The notes under the pieces: model-generated
The model's database searches: none
What the model saw: only the letters and a program-made list of their open reading frames with translations
What the model was told of the DNA's origin: nothing
Translations under genes and position numbers: made by a program
Part shown: piece after piece, positions 18,249-43,282 of the stretch
Position numbering within the stretch: position 1 is the stretch's first letter
Layout: each line of letters begins with the position of its first letter
NCBI RefSeq assembly: GCF_001704275.1
Contig: NZ_CP011533.1
Coordinates: forward strand, 2,852,001-2,916,000
DNA length: 64,000 bases
Reading direction: 5' to 3'
Source of the DNA: Streptomyces noursei ATCC 11455
GTDB taxonomy: Bacteria; Actinomycetota; Actinomycetes; Streptomycetales; Streptomycetaceae

Positions 18249-19357
18249 GTGCCGGCCGGCTGCGGTGCCGGGGCGACGGGCCGCATCCAGGACCAGCGGT
18301 CGGGCAGTTCCCCGCGCTGGATGCCGAAGAGGGCGTCGGAGAGCCGGGTGGTGACCTCGCCGGTGGTGCCGTCGCCGATCGTCCAGCTGCCGTCGGCGGT
18401 GCCGACCTCGCCCACGGGGGTGATCCGGGCGGCGGTGCCGCAGGCGAACACCTCGGTCAGCTCGCCGGCGGCGCAGCCGCGGCGCCACTCCGCAAGGCTC
18501 ATCGGCTCCTCGGCGGCGGGCACTCCCAGGGCGGGGGCGAGGCGCAGCAGCGCGTCCCGGGTCACCCCGGCCAGCAGGCTGCCGGACAGCGGCGGGGTGA
18601 CCAGGCGCGCGTCGCGGCCCGAGCCGTAGACGAAGAAGAGGTTCATCCCGCCCAGTTCCTCCACCCAGCGGCGCTCCACCGGGTCGAGCCAGACGACCTG
18701 GTCGAAGCCCTGTTCCTGGGCCTCGGCCTGGGGCAGCAGGCTGCCGGCGTAGTTGCCGGCGCACTTGGCGGCGCCGGTCCCGCCGGCCGCGGCCCGGGAG
18801 TAGGTCTCGGTGACCTGGACCCGTACCGGGCGCTGGGCGGGGCCGAAGTAGCCCTCGGTGACGAAGGCCATCAGCAGGAAGCGGTACTCGCGGGCCGGGC
18901 GCAGCGCGAGGGTGCGTTCGCTGGCGAACAGCAGCGGCCGCAGGTACAGGCTCATGGCGGGGTCGTCGGGTATCCACTGCTGGTCCTGGGCGACCAGGGC
19001 GTCCACCGCGGTGAGGAACAGCTCCTCGGGCGGTTCGGGCATCATCAGCCGGCGGGCGGAGGCGCGCATCCGGCGGGCGTGCGCGTCCGGCCGGAAGACG
19101 CCGACCGAGCCGGTGTGCGAGCGGAACGCCTTGAGGCCCTCGAAGACGACCTGCCCGTAGTGCAGGCCGACCGTGGCGGGGTCCAGCACCAGCGGTTCGT
19201 AGGGGCGCAGCTCCGCCTCGTGCCAGCCCCGTTCCTCGCTCCATCGGACGGAGACCAGGTGCTCGGTGAAGGCGGAGCCGAAGGCGGTCGAGGTGGTGCG
19301 TTCCGCGCGCTGCGTCGGGGTCAGCGGGCGGGCGACGGGTTTGGACACGAGGTGCAC
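18245..19357 (-). CDS. ilvE: Branched-chain amino acid aminotransferase
   Basis: A 370-residue fold-type IV PLP aminotransferase. Seen: LHYGQVVFEGLKAFR, LFLTAVDALVAQD, YLRPLLFASE, the PLP-lysine segment GAAKCAGNYAGSL, QVVWLDPVERRWVEELGGMN and the C-terminal CGTAARITPVGEV. The start is a GTG at 19357, five nt after AGGAGG. In the NRPS operon it most likely aminates 5-methyl-2-oxohexanoate, the chain-extended leucine precursor, to homoleucine. It may also supply valine. Its 3' end is coupled to the YbaK gene by a four-base overlap. Confidence 0.92.
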   Translation of the reverse strand: MHLVSKPVARPLTPTQRAERTTSTAFGSAFTEHLVSVRWSEERGWHEAELRPYEPLVLDPATVGLHYGQVVFEGLKAFRSHTGSVGVFRPDAHARRMRASARRLMMPEPPEELFLTAVDALVAQDQQWIPDDPAMSLYLRPLLFASERTLALRPAREYRFLLMAFVTEGYFGPAQRPVRVQVTETYSRAAAGGTGAAKCAGNYAGSLLPQAEAQEQGFDQVVWLDPVERRWVEELGGMNLFFVYGSGRDARLVTPPLSGSLLAGVTRDALLRLAPALGVPAAEEPMSLAEWRRGCAAGELTEVFACGTAARITPVGEVGTADGSWTIGDGTTGEVTTRLSDALFGIQRGELPDRWSWMRPVAPAPQPAGT

Positions 19358-19401
19358 TCCGGCCTCCTGTGGCGGGTCGTGCGGATCGGGCGGTCGGGGC
19401 G

Positions 19402-19788
19402 TCAGACCAGCGGGGCGAAGAAGTAGGTGTCCCGTTGGCGGAAGCACTGGTCGTCGTCGCGGTGCACGAAGAAGTCGGCGAATTCCAGGGAGACTTCGCT
19501 GCCGTCCTTCAGGACGCCCTCGAAGACGCCGGTGACCGCGCTGCGCTCGCCCTCGACGAGGAGCGAGGTGACCGTGTGCCGGCCGCGCGCGATGACCCGC
19601 TCGCCGGTGTAGAAGGCGCGCAGGCCCTGGTGGCCGCGCATCGGCGGATAGCCGGGGCGCCGGTAGACGGCGTCCTCGGTGAACAGCGCGATCAGGCCGG
19701 GCACGTCGGCGGCGTCCACCAGGCGGTAGTACTCGCGCACCTTGGCCGCCCTGGCCTCGTGGGCCGGGTCCGTCGGGTCAGTGCGCAC
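19402..19788 (-). CDS. SnoaL/NTF2-fold protein of unknown role
   Basis: A 128-residue protein with the cone-shaped SnoaL/NTF2 fold pattern: KVREYYRLVDAADVPGLIALFTEDAVYRRPG, then a mixed sheet with a conserved ADFFVHRDD segment and a C-terminal RQRDTYFF. The GTG at 19788 is chosen because GGGAGG lies upstream at good spacing; GTG 19797 is possible. It overlaps the 3' end of the hydroxylase gene by 11 bp. Members act as cyclases, hydroxylases, isomerases or binding proteins. Nothing here shows which. Partnership with the neighbouring hydroxylase is a guess. Confidence 0.65.
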   Translation of the reverse strand: MRTDPTDPAHEARAAKVREYYRLVDAADVPGLIALFTEDAVYRRPGYPPMRGHQGLRAFYTGERVIARGRHTVTSLLVEGERSAVTGVFEGVLKDGSEVSLEFADFFVHRDDDQCFRQRDTYFFAPLV

Positions 19789-20794
19789 CGTCGCCACCTC
19801 CCGCGCCCGCCATGGCGACCAGGGTCTGCCGCTCGCCGGTGTAGGGGCGGCGGCCGTGCGAGACCAGCAGGTTGTTGACGATCAGCAGGTCGCCGCGGAC
19901 CCAGGGGAAGGCGTACAGGCAGGTCTCGAACGCGTCCCGGACGGTGTCCATCTCCTCGTCGGTGATGGGCGTGCCGTCGCCGAAGTAGGCGGCGCGCGGC
20001 ATGTCCTCCTCGTCGAACATCTCGGCCAGCGCCTCCCGGGTGGCCGGGGGCAGGTTGGAGGTGTGGAAGAGGTGGGCCTGGTTGAACCACGACTCGCGGC
20101 CGCTGACCGGGTCGGTGACCAGGGCGGGCCGGCGGTGCCGGGTCCGCAGGCCGTCCTCGGTCCAGGTGAACTCGATGCCGTGCTGCTTGCAGTAGCGCTC
20201 GACCTCGGCGCGGTCCTCGGTCTGGTACGACTCCTGCCAGGTCAGGCCCATGCCCTCGCGGTAGGCGCGGGTGTAGAGCACGCCCTGGTCCCGGAAGCGG
20301 GCCACCAGGTCGGCGGGCAGGTGGTCCAGCAGCGCACGGGTGTCGGCGAGGGGGGTCTCGCCGCCGGTGTCGGCGGCGACGATCGAGGCGAAGAACAGCC
20401 AGCGCGGGTAACTGTGCGCGTACGCGCTCTCGTTGTGCTGGACGATGGTCTGGTTCGCCGGGTACTCGGTGGAGGTGTAGACGTTGCCGTCGACCTGGCT
20501 GCGGGGCGTGGAGCGCTCGGTGTAGCTGAGCAGTTCGCCGCCGATCCGGGCCGCGACGTCGTTGAGCAGCGCGGCGTTGTCGACCACGCCGCGCACCAGC
20601 ACCGCGCCGTGGGTGTCGAGGGCCTCCATGAGGTGCGGGCGCTGTTCGGTGGCCCAGCGGGCGATGTCCGCGGTCGCGCCGGGGGCGTCGGCCCGGAAGC
20701 CCTCGTAGACGACGACTTTGGTGTGGGCCGTGCCCTCCAGGCGGCCGGGCCGGCCGCCGAGGAGGGTCAGGTGCTCGGGCAGTTCCTCAACCAT
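19778..20794 (-). CDS. SyrP/TauD-like Fe(II)/2-oxoglutarate-dependent amino acid hydroxylase
   Basis: A 338-residue non-heme iron dioxygenase. The iron triad is H120 and E122 in VQHNESAY and H313 in VSHGRRPY, with a following arginine (GERQ) for 2-oxoglutarate. The H-N-E form and the PRWLFFASIVAADTGGETPLAD segment place it with SyrP (aspartate beta-hydroxylase) rather than AsnO or VioC, which have H-T-E-D. It lies directly after MbtH in the NRPS operon. The likely reaction is beta-hydroxylation of a carrier-bound residue. Asn on module 6 is the first candidate, the basic residue on module 5 the second. ATG 20794 is preferred over GTG 20824 by ribosome-site spacing. Confidence 0.85.
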   Translation of the reverse strand: MVEELPEHLTLLGGRPGRLEGTAHTKVVVYEGFRADAPGATADIARWATEQRPHLMEALDTHGAVLVRGVVDNAALLNDVAARIGGELLSYTERSTPRSQVDGNVYTSTEYPANQTIVQHNESAYAHSYPRWLFFASIVAADTGGETPLADTRALLDHLPADLVARFRDQGVLYTRAYREGMGLTWQESYQTEDRAEVERYCKQHGIEFTWTEDGLRTRHRRPALVTDPVSGRESWFNQAHLFHTSNLPPATREALAEMFDEEDMPRAAYFGDGTPITDEEMDTVRDAFETCLYAFPWVRGDLLIVNNLLVSHGRRPYTGERQTLVAMAGAGGGDGAH

Positions 20795-20816
20795 GGTGCT
20801 GTTCCGCCTCTCTTGC

Positions 20817-21029
20817 TCAGGCACCCATGGCCTCGATCAGGGACTTGGGGCGCATGTCGGTCCAGTTCTCGTTGACGAATTCCAGGCATTCCTGGCGCAG
20901 TTGCGGGCCGAAGGCGACCTCCCAGCCCTGGGGGACTTCGGCGAAGCTGGGCCACAGGGAGTGCTGTCCCTCGGTGTTGCGGAGCACCAGGTAGAAGGCT
21001 TCGTCATTCTCGAATGGGTTGGCAGACAT
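20817..21029 (-). CDS. mbtH: MbtH-like protein
   Basis: A 70-residue MbtH-family chaperone that binds and activates NRPS adenylation domains. The family signature is complete: N-P-F-E-N...Y-x-V-L-x-N-x-E-x-Q-x-S-L-W-P, then PQGWEVAFGP, then W-T-D-M-R-P-x-S-L. It is 36 bp downstream of the second NRPS gene and has a GAAAGGAAAA ribosome site. Confidence 0.97.
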   Translation of the reverse strand: MSANPFENDEAFYLVLRNTEGQHSLWPSFAEVPQGWEVAFGPQLRQECLEFVNENWTDMRPKSLIEAMGA

Positions 21030-21065
21030 GGGATTTTCCTTTCGTTGCGTCCGGAATTTCGGAGA

Positions 21066-24000
21066 TTAGCCGAGGAGGGTGCGCAGTTCGCGCAGGAAAC
21101 CTTCACCGAGCGCGGCGATGGTCTTTTCGTGGTGCACGGCGCGGGAATAGCGCAGGGTGAGGCGGAACCGCCCGCCGTGCACCGCTCCCGCGAGGTCGAG
21201 CAGATGGGGCCGCTCGCCCCGGTCGCTCTGCTGCGCGGCGGCCGGCAGGACGGCGGCGAAGGGCCCCGCCGCCCGGTCGCCGCCGGGGGTCTGGTCGAAG
21301 CGGCCAAGGTAGTTGAAGACCACCTGCGGCGTGTTCGCCGAGGTCAGCGCGGGTGCCTTGGCGAGGTACCGCAGCGCGCCGTAGCCCCGGCCGCGGCCGG
21401 GGACGGCCCGCAGCAGGCGTGCCACCGCCTTGGCCCTGGCGCGCGGGGCGTCGCCGGTGGACCGGGGCAGATGCACCGGGTAGAGGGTGGTGAACCAGCC
21501 GACGGTGCGGGAGAGGTCCAGGTCGTCGAATATCTCGTCGCGGCCGTGGCCTTCGAGGTCGACCGTGATGCCGTCGCCGCCGGTCCATTCGGAAAGCGTT
21601 GCACCGAGGGCGGTCAGCAGAAGATCTTCGGTACGGACCCGATGGGCGCCCGGCGCGGTCCGCAGCAGCGCTTCGGTTTCTATTTCGGTCAGTTCGACCG
21701 TGAATTCCGCCTCGGACGATACCGTATGCGCGCCGTCGGCATCCACCGGAAGGGCCGCGGAATTCCGCGCGGTCTTCTCCAGTATTCCCTCCCAGTAGGG
21801 GAGTTCGCCGTCGAGGGTGCCGGCGTGGTCGCGCAGCCGCGTCGCCCACTGGGCGAAGGACGTCGGTACGGGCGCCACCCGGATCGGCTCGCCCGTGCGC
21901 GCCTGGGCGTAGGCGGCCTCGACGTCGGACAGCAGGATGCGCAGCGAGACCGCGTCGGTGACCAGGTGGTGGGCGACCAGCAGGAGCCGGGAGGGGTGCG
22001 CCGTACCGCCGTCGAAGAGCACCGCCCTGGCCACCGGCCCCCGGGCGAGGTCCAGGGAGGACTGGGCCGCCGTCACGGCGCGGTCGAGCGTCGCGGCCAG
22101 CGCGTCCGCGGCGACGCCGGAGACGTCCTCCCGGTCGAACGGCACCGGCACGGTGTCCGGTTCGGGCCGCTGGGTCCGCTCCCGGCCCTCGGGGAACCTC
22201 GTCCGCAGCGCCTCGTGCCGCGCCGTCACGGCCCGGACCGCCGAGGTCAGCGCGGTGTGGTCGGCGTCCGGGGCGAGTTCCAGCAGCACGGACATGTTGT
22301 AGTGCCCCGGCGCGGTGCGGTAGGTGTCGAAGAACCAGTGCTGTATCGGGGTGAGCGGCGCGGGCCTGGTGGCCGCCGGCGCCCCGGGCCGGACCTCGTC
22401 CGCCGTCCGGGCCGCGTCCCGCCCGGCGTCGATCAGCTCCGCCAGTGCCCGCACCGTGTTGCTGCGGAAGACGTCCTTCGAGGTGAGCGGCAGGCCGGCG
22501 CGGCGGATCCGGGCGACCAGCTGGATGCTGAGGATGGAGTCGCCGCCCAGGTCGAAGAAGCCGTCGTCCAGGCCGACGTGGTCCAGGCCGAGCAGCTCGG
22601 CGAAGACTCCGGCGAGCAGCCGCTGGGTGTCGGTGGTGGGCTCCTCGGCGGGGGCCGGTGCCGCGGCGGCGGCCTCCGGTGCGGGCAGCGCCGCGCGGTC
22701 GACCTTCCCGTTGATGGTCAGCGGCAGTTCGGGCAGCACCACCAGGGCCGAGGGGACCATGTACTCGGGCAGGACGCGGGCGGCGAACTCCTTGAGCGCC
22801 GCGGCGTCGGGCGCCGGACCGTCGGGCCGCGGCGCCGCATAGCCGACCAGCCGCAGCCCGCCGGGCCCCTCGGCCGCGACGACACAGACCTGGCCGACGC
22901 CGGGGGCCGCGGCCAACGCCGCCTCCACCTCGCCCAGTTCGATCCGGTGCGCCCGGATCTTGACCTGGTCGTCGGTGCGGCCCTGGTACTCCAGGCCGCC
23001 GTCGGCGGTCCACCGCACCAGGTCCCCGGTGCGGTACATCCGCTCCCCCGGTTCCCCGAACGGATCGGCCACGAACCGCTCGGCGGTCAGTCCCGGGCGT
23101 CCCAGGTAGCCGCGGGCGAGCTGGGCGCCGGCGACGTACAGCTCACCGGGCACGCCGACCGGGACCGGCCGCAGCAGGGCGTCCAAGACGTGGGCGCGCA
23201 TGTTCCACGACGGGCCGCCGATGAGCACCGGGCCGGACGGCACGGGGTCCTCGGGGGTCAGACGGTGCACCACGCAGCCCACGGTCGCCTCGGTCGGCCC
23301 GTATTCGTTGACGACGGTCGCCCCCCGGTGGCCGCCGCGCCAGGCGTCGAGCGCCTCGCCCAGGAGCTGTTCGCCGCCGACGACGAGGTCGCCGTGGGCG
23401 AGCACCTCGGCGGGCAGCGACTCCAGCAGCCCGACATGGCTCGGGGTGGCCTTGAGGAACGTCGGCACCGGCCGGCCCGCGGCGCCCCACAACGTCGGGT
23501 CCAGGTCCTCCAGGTCGCTGACGTAGACCGTGCCGCCGGCGATCAGCGGACCGAAGAGGGTGGTGACGGTGAGGTCGAAGGAGACCGAGGAGTGCAGCAC
23601 GGCGCCGCCGCGGATGCCGGGGTAGGAACCCTCGCACCAGCGCAGGTAGTTGACGAACCCCCGGTGCGGCACGACCACGCCCTTGGGGCGGCCGGTGGAG
23701 CCGGAGGTGTAGATGACGTAGGCGGCGTTGCCGGGGCGCAGCGGCGCGCGCCGGTCGTCGTCGCAGAGGTCGCTGCCCGGCGCTCCGGCCAGCGCCGCCC
23801 GGGTGGCGGGGTCGTCCAGGACCAGGCACGGGGCGCCCGCTGCCGCCAGCGGGGAAGCGGGGTCAGCGGGTCCGGCGGCGAGTACACAGGCCGGGCGGGC
23901 GTCGGCGAGCAGTGCGGCGATGCGTTCGGCCGGGTAGTCGGGGTCGACCGGGAGATAGGCGGCGCCGGCCTTGAGGACCGCGTACAGCGCGACCAGGAGG

Positions 24001-27000
24001 TCGGCCGACCGGGGCATGCCGACCGCGACGACGTCCTCGGGCCCGATGCCCAGGCTCACCAGGTGGCGGGCCAGGCGGTTGGCGCGCTCGTTGAGTACGG
24101 CGTAGGTGAGGGCCGCGTCGGCGGAGACCACCGCGGGGGCGTCGGGGGTGCGGGCCGCCTGGTTCTCGAAGAGGTCCATGACGGTGGCGTCCGGCAGCGG
24201 GTGGCGGTCGCCGGTCCGGTCCGCGGCGACGCGTTCCCGCTCCGCGGCGGTGAGCATCGGCAGTGCGGCCATGGGCCGTTCGGCCGCGGCGGGTGCGGTC
24301 AGCGCCTCAGCGAGGGTGGCGAGGTGGCCGGTGAGGCGGGCGATGGTGGGCTCGTCGAAGAGGTCGGTGCTGTATTCGACGGAGCCGCGCAGCGCGCCGT
24401 CCTCCTCCCAGTAGTTCAGGGTCAGGTCGAAGAGCGAGAAGTCGCGGGCGAGCGGCTGCTCGGACAACTCCAGGCCGTGCAGCCGCATCGGCTCGGCGGG
24501 CGTGTTCTGGAACGCGATCAGCGCCTGGACCAGCGGCGGGCGGCTCAGATCGCGCTCGGCGACCACCGCGTCCACCACCCGCTCGAAGGGCACCTCGCCG
24601 TGCGCGAAGGCCGCGAGCACGGTCTCGCGCACGGAGTCCAGGAACTCCCCGAACGGCAGCCGCTCGTCGACGTCCTCGCGCAGCACCAGGGTGTTGACGA
24701 AGAAGCCGATCAGGTCCTCCACCTCGCCGCGGTCGCGGCCGGAGTTGAGGGTGCCCACCGCGATGTCGCGCTGTCCGCTCCAGCGGGCGAGGACCAGTTG
24801 GCTGAGCGCGGTGACGGCCATGAAGAGCGAGGCGCCGTGCTCCTGGGCGGCGCGGGCGAGCCCGGCCGTCGCGGCGGGCGACAGCGCGAAGCCGCGCAGG
24901 GCGCCCGCGTAGCCGCGCACCGGCGGGCGGGGCCGGTCGGTGGGCAGCTCCAGCGGCGCCACCCCGTCCAGCTTCCCCTTCCAGAAGTCGAGTTGGCGGG
25001 TCAGCTCGGCTCCGGTCAGGTGGTCGCGCTGCCAGACGGCGTAGTCCGCGTACTGGACGGCCAGCGGGGCCAGGCCGGCGTGGTGCAGCACCTCGGCGGC
25101 GTCTCGGGAGCCGCACTCCAGCGCCGCGTCGTAGAGCGCGCCCAGCTCGCGGGCGACCACGCCCATCGACCAGCCGTCGGTGACGATGTGGTGCAGGGTG
25201 ACGGCGAGGGCGTGCGCGTCGTCGGCGGCCCGGACGAGCAGCGCCCGCAGCAGGGGGCCGGTGCGCAGGTCGAACGGGACGGCGATCTCGGCGCGCAGGG
25301 TGTCCTGGAGTTCCGCCTCGCGGGCGGCGGGGTCGGAGGCGGTCAGCTCGGCGAGCGGGACGGCGACGTCGTAGGGCTCGCCGATGCGCTGTACGGCCTC
25401 GCCGTCGACGGTGTCGAAGGTGGTCCGCAGCACCTCGTGGCGGCGCACCAGGGCGGAGAGGGCGGCGGCCAGGGCCCCGGTGTCCAGGGGGCCGGTGAGC
25501 CGCAGGACGCCGCCGGCGTTGTAGGCGGCGTTGCCGGGCTCGAACTCGTCCAGGAACCACATCCGGGCCTGCGCGAAGGACAGCGGCAGCGCGCGGTCCC
25601 GGTCGGCCGGGGTGATCCGGCCGGTGCGGGCGGCGGCCCGACCCGCGGCGACCTGTTCGGCGAAGCCGGCGATCGTCGGCCGGTCGAAGAGGGCGCGGGC
25701 CGACAGCTCGATGCCGAAGGTCTTCCGCACCCGGGAGATCACCTGGATGCTGAGGATGGAGTTGCCGCCCAGCTCGAAGAAGTTGTCCGTCACGCCGACG
25801 CCGTCGAGCCTGAGCACCTGCATCCAGATGCCGGCCAGCGTCTCCTCCAGGGTGTTGCGGGGGGCGACGCGGGCGGCGGCGGAGGCGAAGAGGGCGGGGT
25901 CGGGGGCCGGCAGGGCCTTGCGGTCGACCTTGCGGCTGCTGGTCATCGGCAGCGCGTCGAGGGCGACGACGACGGTGGGCACCATGTAGTCGGGCAGGGT
26001 GCGGGAGAGCAGTTCGCGCAACTCGGCGGTGTCCGGGGCGGTGGCGCCCGGGTCCGGCACGACATAGCCGATCAGCTGCTTGCCGCCCGCGCGGCCCTCG
26101 CGCGCCACCACCACGGACTGGGCGACGTCCGGGTGTGCGGCCAGCGCCGCCTCGATCTCGCCCAGTTCGATGCGGAAGCCGCGCACCTTGACCTGGTCGT
26201 CGGTGCGGCCGAGGTACTCGATGACGCCGTCGGCGGTCCAGCGCACCAGGTCGCCGGTGCGGTACATGCGCGTGCCGGGCTCGCCGAAGGGGTCGGCGAC
26301 GAACCGCTCGGCGGTCAGCGCCGCGCGCCCCAGGTAGCCGCGGGCCAACTGCGGGCCGGTCAGGTGCAGTTCGCCGGCGACGCCGACCGGGACCGGGCGC
26401 AGCCGGCGGTCCAGCACGCGGATGCCGGTGTTGTGGACGGGGCGGCCCACGACCGGGCGGGGGCTGTCGGCGAGTGTGCACCACAGGGTGTCGACGGTCG
26501 CCTCGGTCGGCCCGTAGAAGTTGTAGCCGACGGTGTCGGGGGCGTCCCGCAGCTGCTGCCACAGCGCCTCGCCGACCGCCTCGCCGCCGAGCATCAGCAC
26601 CGCGGGCCGGTGGTCGTCGCCGGTCAGCAGCCCGGCGGCGAGGACCTGTTCGGCGTAGGTCGGGGTGAGGTCGAGGAGGTCGATGCGTTCCTTGCGGACG
26701 TATCCGACGATCGCCTCGGGGTCGCGCCGCACCTCGTCGTCGATGACGTGCAGCTGGTGGCCCGCGACCATCCACAGCAGGCCCTCCCACGAGGTGTCGA
26801 AGGAGAACACCGCGGTCAGTGCGGCCTTGAAGCGCCGTCCGCCGGCGGCCCGGGCCGCGGGGCGGATGAACTCCGCCTCGTGGTTGCGGTAGAGGTTGAG
26901 CAGCCCGGCGTGGTCGGTCAGCACGCCCTTGGGACGGCCGGTGGAGCCGGAGGTGTAGATGAGGTGCGCGGGGTGGGCCGGGCGCAGCGGGGTGCGGCGG

Positions 27001-28967
27001 TCGGCGTCCGTGGGGGCGGTCCCCGGGCAGGCGGCCAGGAGCGCGCGGGCGGACGCGCCCGTCAGGTCCAGGACCGGGACGGACGGCGGCACCCCGAGCC
27101 GGGCCGCGGTGTCCTCACCGGCGACCACGACCAGCGCCGGCGCGGCGTCCGCCAGCATGAACTCCACCCGGTCGCGGGGCAGATCGGGGTCGACGGGCAC
27201 ATAGGCCGCGCCCGCCTTGAGGACCGCCAGGATGCCGATGACCATGTCCTCGGTGCGGGGCAGCGCCAGGGCGACGAGGTCCTCGGGGCCGACGGAGCGG
27301 GAGAGAAGGTGGTGCGCCAGCCGGTTGGCGCGCTCCTCCAGTTCGCGGAAGGTCAGCGCGACGGCGTTGCAGACCAGGGCGGTGGCGTCGGGCGTGCGGG
27401 CGGCCTGCTCCTCGTACACCGCGGGCAGGGTGGTGGCGGGCAGCTCGCGCCGGGCGCCGCTCCAGTCCACCAGCAGCCGGTGCTCCTCCTCTTCGGTGAG
27501 CATCGGGACGCGGTCCATGGGGCGGCCGGGCTCGGCGGTCAGCCGCTCGGCGAGGGTCCGCAGGTGCACGCAGAGCCGCTCGACGGTGGCCGCGTCGAAG
27601 AGGTCGGGGTTGTACTGGACGGCGCCCAGGAGGCCGCCGTCGCGCTCCCAGAAGTCGAAGTCGATGTCGAAGAGGGACTGTTCGCGGGCGAAGATGTACT
27701 CCTCCAGCGTCAGCCCGGACAGCCGCAGCGGTTCGGCGGGGGTGTTCTGCAGGGAGACCATGGCCTGGACGAGCGGTGGACGGCTCAGGTCGCGGTCGGT
27801 GACCACCGCGTCCACCACCCGCTCGAACGGCACCTCGGCGTGCGCGAACGCCTCCAGCACGGTCTCCCGCACGGAGTCCAGGAAATCGCCGAAGGACCGG
27901 GCCTCGTCGACCTCCGCGCGCAGCACCAGGGTGTTGACGAAGAAGCCCACCAGCCCCTCCACCTCGCCGCGGTCCCGCCCGGAGACGGAGGTGCCCACGG
28001 CGATGTCGTGCTGTCCCGAGTAGCGGGCGAGGACCAGTTGGCTCAGTGCGGTGACGGCCATGAACAGGGTCGCGCCCCGGTCCCTGGCCACCTTGGCGAG
28101 CCGCTCGGTGGTCCCGGGCGACAGCGAGAAGAGGTGCTGGGCGCCGGCGGAGGTGCGCACCGCCGGGCGCGGCCGGTCGGTGGGCAGCTCCAGCGGGGCG
28201 ACCCCGTCCAGCTTGCCGGTCCAGTAGGCGAGCTGGCGGTCCAGCTCCGCGCCGGAGAGCCGCTCGCGCTGCCAGACGGCGAAGTCGGCGTACTGGAGGG
28301 CCAGCGGAGCCAGGCCGGCCCGTTCCAGGACCGCCGGGACGGTGGCCGCGCCGGGCCGCAGCGCGGCGTCGTACAGGGCGCTCAGCTCCCTGCCGATGAT
28401 CCCCATCGACCAGCCGTCGGTGACGATGTGGTGGAGGGTCAGGGCGAGGATGTGCTCCCGCTCGTCGAGCCGGAGCAGCAGGCCGCGCAGCAGCGGGCCG
28501 GTGCGCAGGTCGAAGGGGCGGGCCACCTCCGCGCGCAGCAGGCTCCGGACGATCGCGTCCCGGTCCTCCCGAGGTGCCCGCGGGACCTGTGCGACCGGCA
28601 CCACCACCGGGAAGGGCTCGCCGACGATCTGCCTGCCCTGCCCGTCCACCGCGTCGAAGGTGGTGCGCAGCGACTCGTGGCGCGCCACCAGCGCGGTCAG
28701 GGCCAGCTCCAGCGCCGGGACGTACAGCTCGCCGGTGAGCCGCAGCGAGGTGCAGGAGTTGTACTCGGCGCTGCCGGGCTCGAACTCGTCCAGGAACCAC
28801 AGGCGTTGCTGGGCGAAGGAGAGCGGGAGGTCCCGGTCCCGGCCCACCGGCACGATCCGGCCCACTCGCCCGTCCCCGGCGTCGCCGGCGAGGCGGGAGC
28901 GCATCCGGTCCCGGAGGTGCTCGGGAAGGGACTGTATCCAGCTCTCGCGGGATGCCGCGGCGTCCAT
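21066..28967 (-). CDS. NRPS, modules 5-6: C-A-T / C-A-T-E (terminal)
   Basis: A 2633-residue synthetase. Approximate residues: C5 35-470 (LCL type, HHIVTDG), A5 490-1000, T5 with phosphopantetheine serine 1070 (core LGGNS rather than LGGDS), C6 1100-1535 (LCL), A6 1555-2050, T6 serine about 2144, E6 2195-2633 ([10 protein letters not shown]). Hand-read specificity codes: A5 D-T-E-D-M-G-F-V-D-K, whose acidic residues at positions 239, 278 and 331 suit a basic amino acid; A6 D-L-T-K-V-G-E-V-G-K, which matches the known Asn code. The terminal epimerase predicts D-Asn at the C-terminus. There is no thioesterase domain, which fits release by the PBP-type thioesterase upstream. The N-terminal basic helix ([20 protein letters not shown]) looks like a docking partner of the first NRPS. 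The ATG at 28967 follows AAGGAGA. Confidence 0.95.
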   Translation of the reverse strand: MDAAASRESWIQSLPEHLRDRMRSRLAGDAGDGRVGRIVPVGRDRDLPLSFAQQRLWFLDEFEPGSAEYNSCTSLRLTGELYVPALELALTALVARHESLRTTFDAVDGQGRQIVGEPFPVVVPVAQVPRAPREDRDAIVRSLLRAEVARPFDLRTGPLLRGLLLRLDEREHILALTLHHIVTDGWSMGIIGRELSALYDAALRPGAATVPAVLERAGLAPLALQYADFAVWQRERLSGAELDRQLAYWTGKLDGVAPLELPTDRPRPAVRTSAGAQHLFSLSPGTTERLAKVARDRGATLFMAVTALSQLVLARYSGQHDIAVGTSVSGRDRGEVEGLVGFFVNTLVLRAEVDEARSFGDFLDSVRETVLEAFAHAEVPFERVVDAVVTDRDLSRPPLVQAMVSLQNTPAEPLRLSGLTLEEYIFAREQSLFDIDFDFWERDGGLLGAVQYNPDLFDAATVERLCVHLRTLAERLTAEPGRPMDRVPMLTEEEEHRLLVDWSGARRELPATTLPAVYEEQAARTPDATALVCNAVALTFRELEERANRLAHHLLSRSVGPEDLVALALPRTEDMVIGILAVLKAGAAYVPVDPDLPRDRVEFMLADAAPALVVVAGEDTAARLGVPPSVPVLDLTGASARALLAACPGTAPTDADRRTPLRPAHPAHLIYTSGSTGRPKGVLTDHAGLLNLYRNHEAEFIRPAARAAGGRRFKAALTAVFSFDTSWEGLLWMVAGHQLHVIDDEVRRDPEAIVGYVRKERIDLLDLTPTYAEQVLAAGLLTGDDHRPAVLMLGGEAVGEALWQQLRDAPDTVGYNFYGPTEATVDTLWCTLADSPRPVVGRPVHNTGIRVLDRRLRPVPVGVAGELHLTGPQLARGYLGRAALTAERFVADPFGEPGTRMYRTGDLVRWTADGVIEYLGRTDDQVKVRGFRIELGEIEAALAAHPDVAQSVVVAREGRAGGKQLIGYVVPDPGATAPDTAELRELLSRTLPDYMVPTVVVALDALPMTSSRKVDRKALPAPDPALFASAAARVAPRNTLEETLAGIWMQVLRLDGVGVTDNFFELGGNSILSIQVISRVRKTFGIELSARALFDRPTIAGFAEQVAAGRAAARTGRITPADRDRALPLSFAQARMWFLDEFEPGNAAYNAGGVLRLTGPLDTGALAAALSALVRRHEVLRTTFDTVDGEAVQRIGEPYDVAVPLAELTASDPAAREAELQDTLRAEIAVPFDLRTGPLLRALLVRAADDAHALAVTLHHIVTDGWSMGVVARELGALYDAALECGSRDAAEVLHHAGLAPLAVQYADYAVWQRDHLTGAELTRQLDFWKGKLDGVAPLELPTDRPRPPVRGYAGALRGFALSPAATAGLARAAQEHGASLFMAVTALSQLVLARWSGQRDIAVGTLNSGRDRGEVEDLIGFFVNTLVLREDVDERLPFGEFLDSVRETVLAAFAHGEVPFERVVDAVVAERDLSRPPLVQALIAFQNTPAEPMRLHGLELSEQPLARDFSLFDLTLNYWEEDGALRGSVEYSTDLFDEPTIARLTGHLATLAEALTAPAAAERPMAALPMLTAAERERVAADRTGDRHPLPDATVMDLFENQAARTPDAPAVVSADAALTYAVLNERANRLARHLVSLGIGPEDVVAVGMPRSADLLVALYAVLKAGAAYLPVDPDYPAERIAALLADARPACVLAAGPADPASPLAAAGAPCLVLDDPATRAALAGAPGSDLCDDDRRAPLRPGNAAYVIYTSGSTGRPKGVVVPHRGFVNYLRWCEGSYPGIRGGAVLHSSVSFDLTVTTLFGPLIAGGTVYVSDLEDLDPTLWGAAGRPVPTFLKATPSHVGLLESLPAEVLAHGDLVVGGEQLLGEALDAWRGGHRGATVVNEYGPTEATVGCVVHRLTPEDPVPSGPVLIGGPSWNMRAHVLDALLRPVPVGVPGELYVAGAQLARGYLGRPGLTAERFVADPFGEPGERMYRTGDLVRWTADGGLEYQGRTDDQVKIRAHRIELGEVEAALAAAPGVGQVCVVAAEGPGGLRLVGYAAPRPDGPAPDAAALKEFAARVLPEYMVPSALVVLPELPLTINGKVDRAALPAPEAAAAAPAPAEEPTTDTQRLLAGVFAELLGLDHVGLDDGFFDLGGDSILSIQLVARIRRAGLPLTSKDVFRSNTVRALAELIDAGRDAARTADEVRPGAPAATRPAPLTPIQHWFFDTYRTAPGHYNMSVLLELAPDADHTALTSAVRAVTARHEALRTRFPEGRERTQRPEPDTVPVPFDREDVSGVAADALAATLDRAVTAAQSSLDLARGPVARAVLFDGGTAHPSRLLLVAHHLVTDAVSLRILLSDVEAAYAQARTGEPIRVAPVPTSFAQWATRLRDHAGTLDGELPYWEGILEKTARNSAALPVDADGAHTVSSEAEFTVELTEIETEALLRTAPGAHRVRTEDLLLTALGATLSEWTGGDGITVDLEGHGRDEIFDDLDLSRTVGWFTTLYPVHLPRSTGDAPRARAKAVARLLRAVPGRGRGYGALRYLAKAPALTSANTPQVVFNYLGRFDQTPGGDRAAGPFAAVLPAAAQQSDRGERPHLLDLAGAVHGGRFRLTLRYSRAVHHEKTIAALGEGFLRELRTLLG

Positions 28968-29026
28968 GCGTGTCTCCTTACGTGCGTACTACGGGTGAGT
29001 GGGTTCTCGGAGGGCTGCCGGCCGGG

Positions 29027-43225
<14,199 letters not shown>

Positions 43226-43282
43226 GCCGAGACCCCATAGAGCGCCGTTGGTGTGGGTGAGGTGTGCCGACCGCCGTCGGGG

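Noticed and set aside
21066..22500. Terminal domain of the second NRPS as a thioesterase or reductase
   Set aside because: The motifs [27 protein letters not shown] and FNYLGRFD are those of an epimerase.
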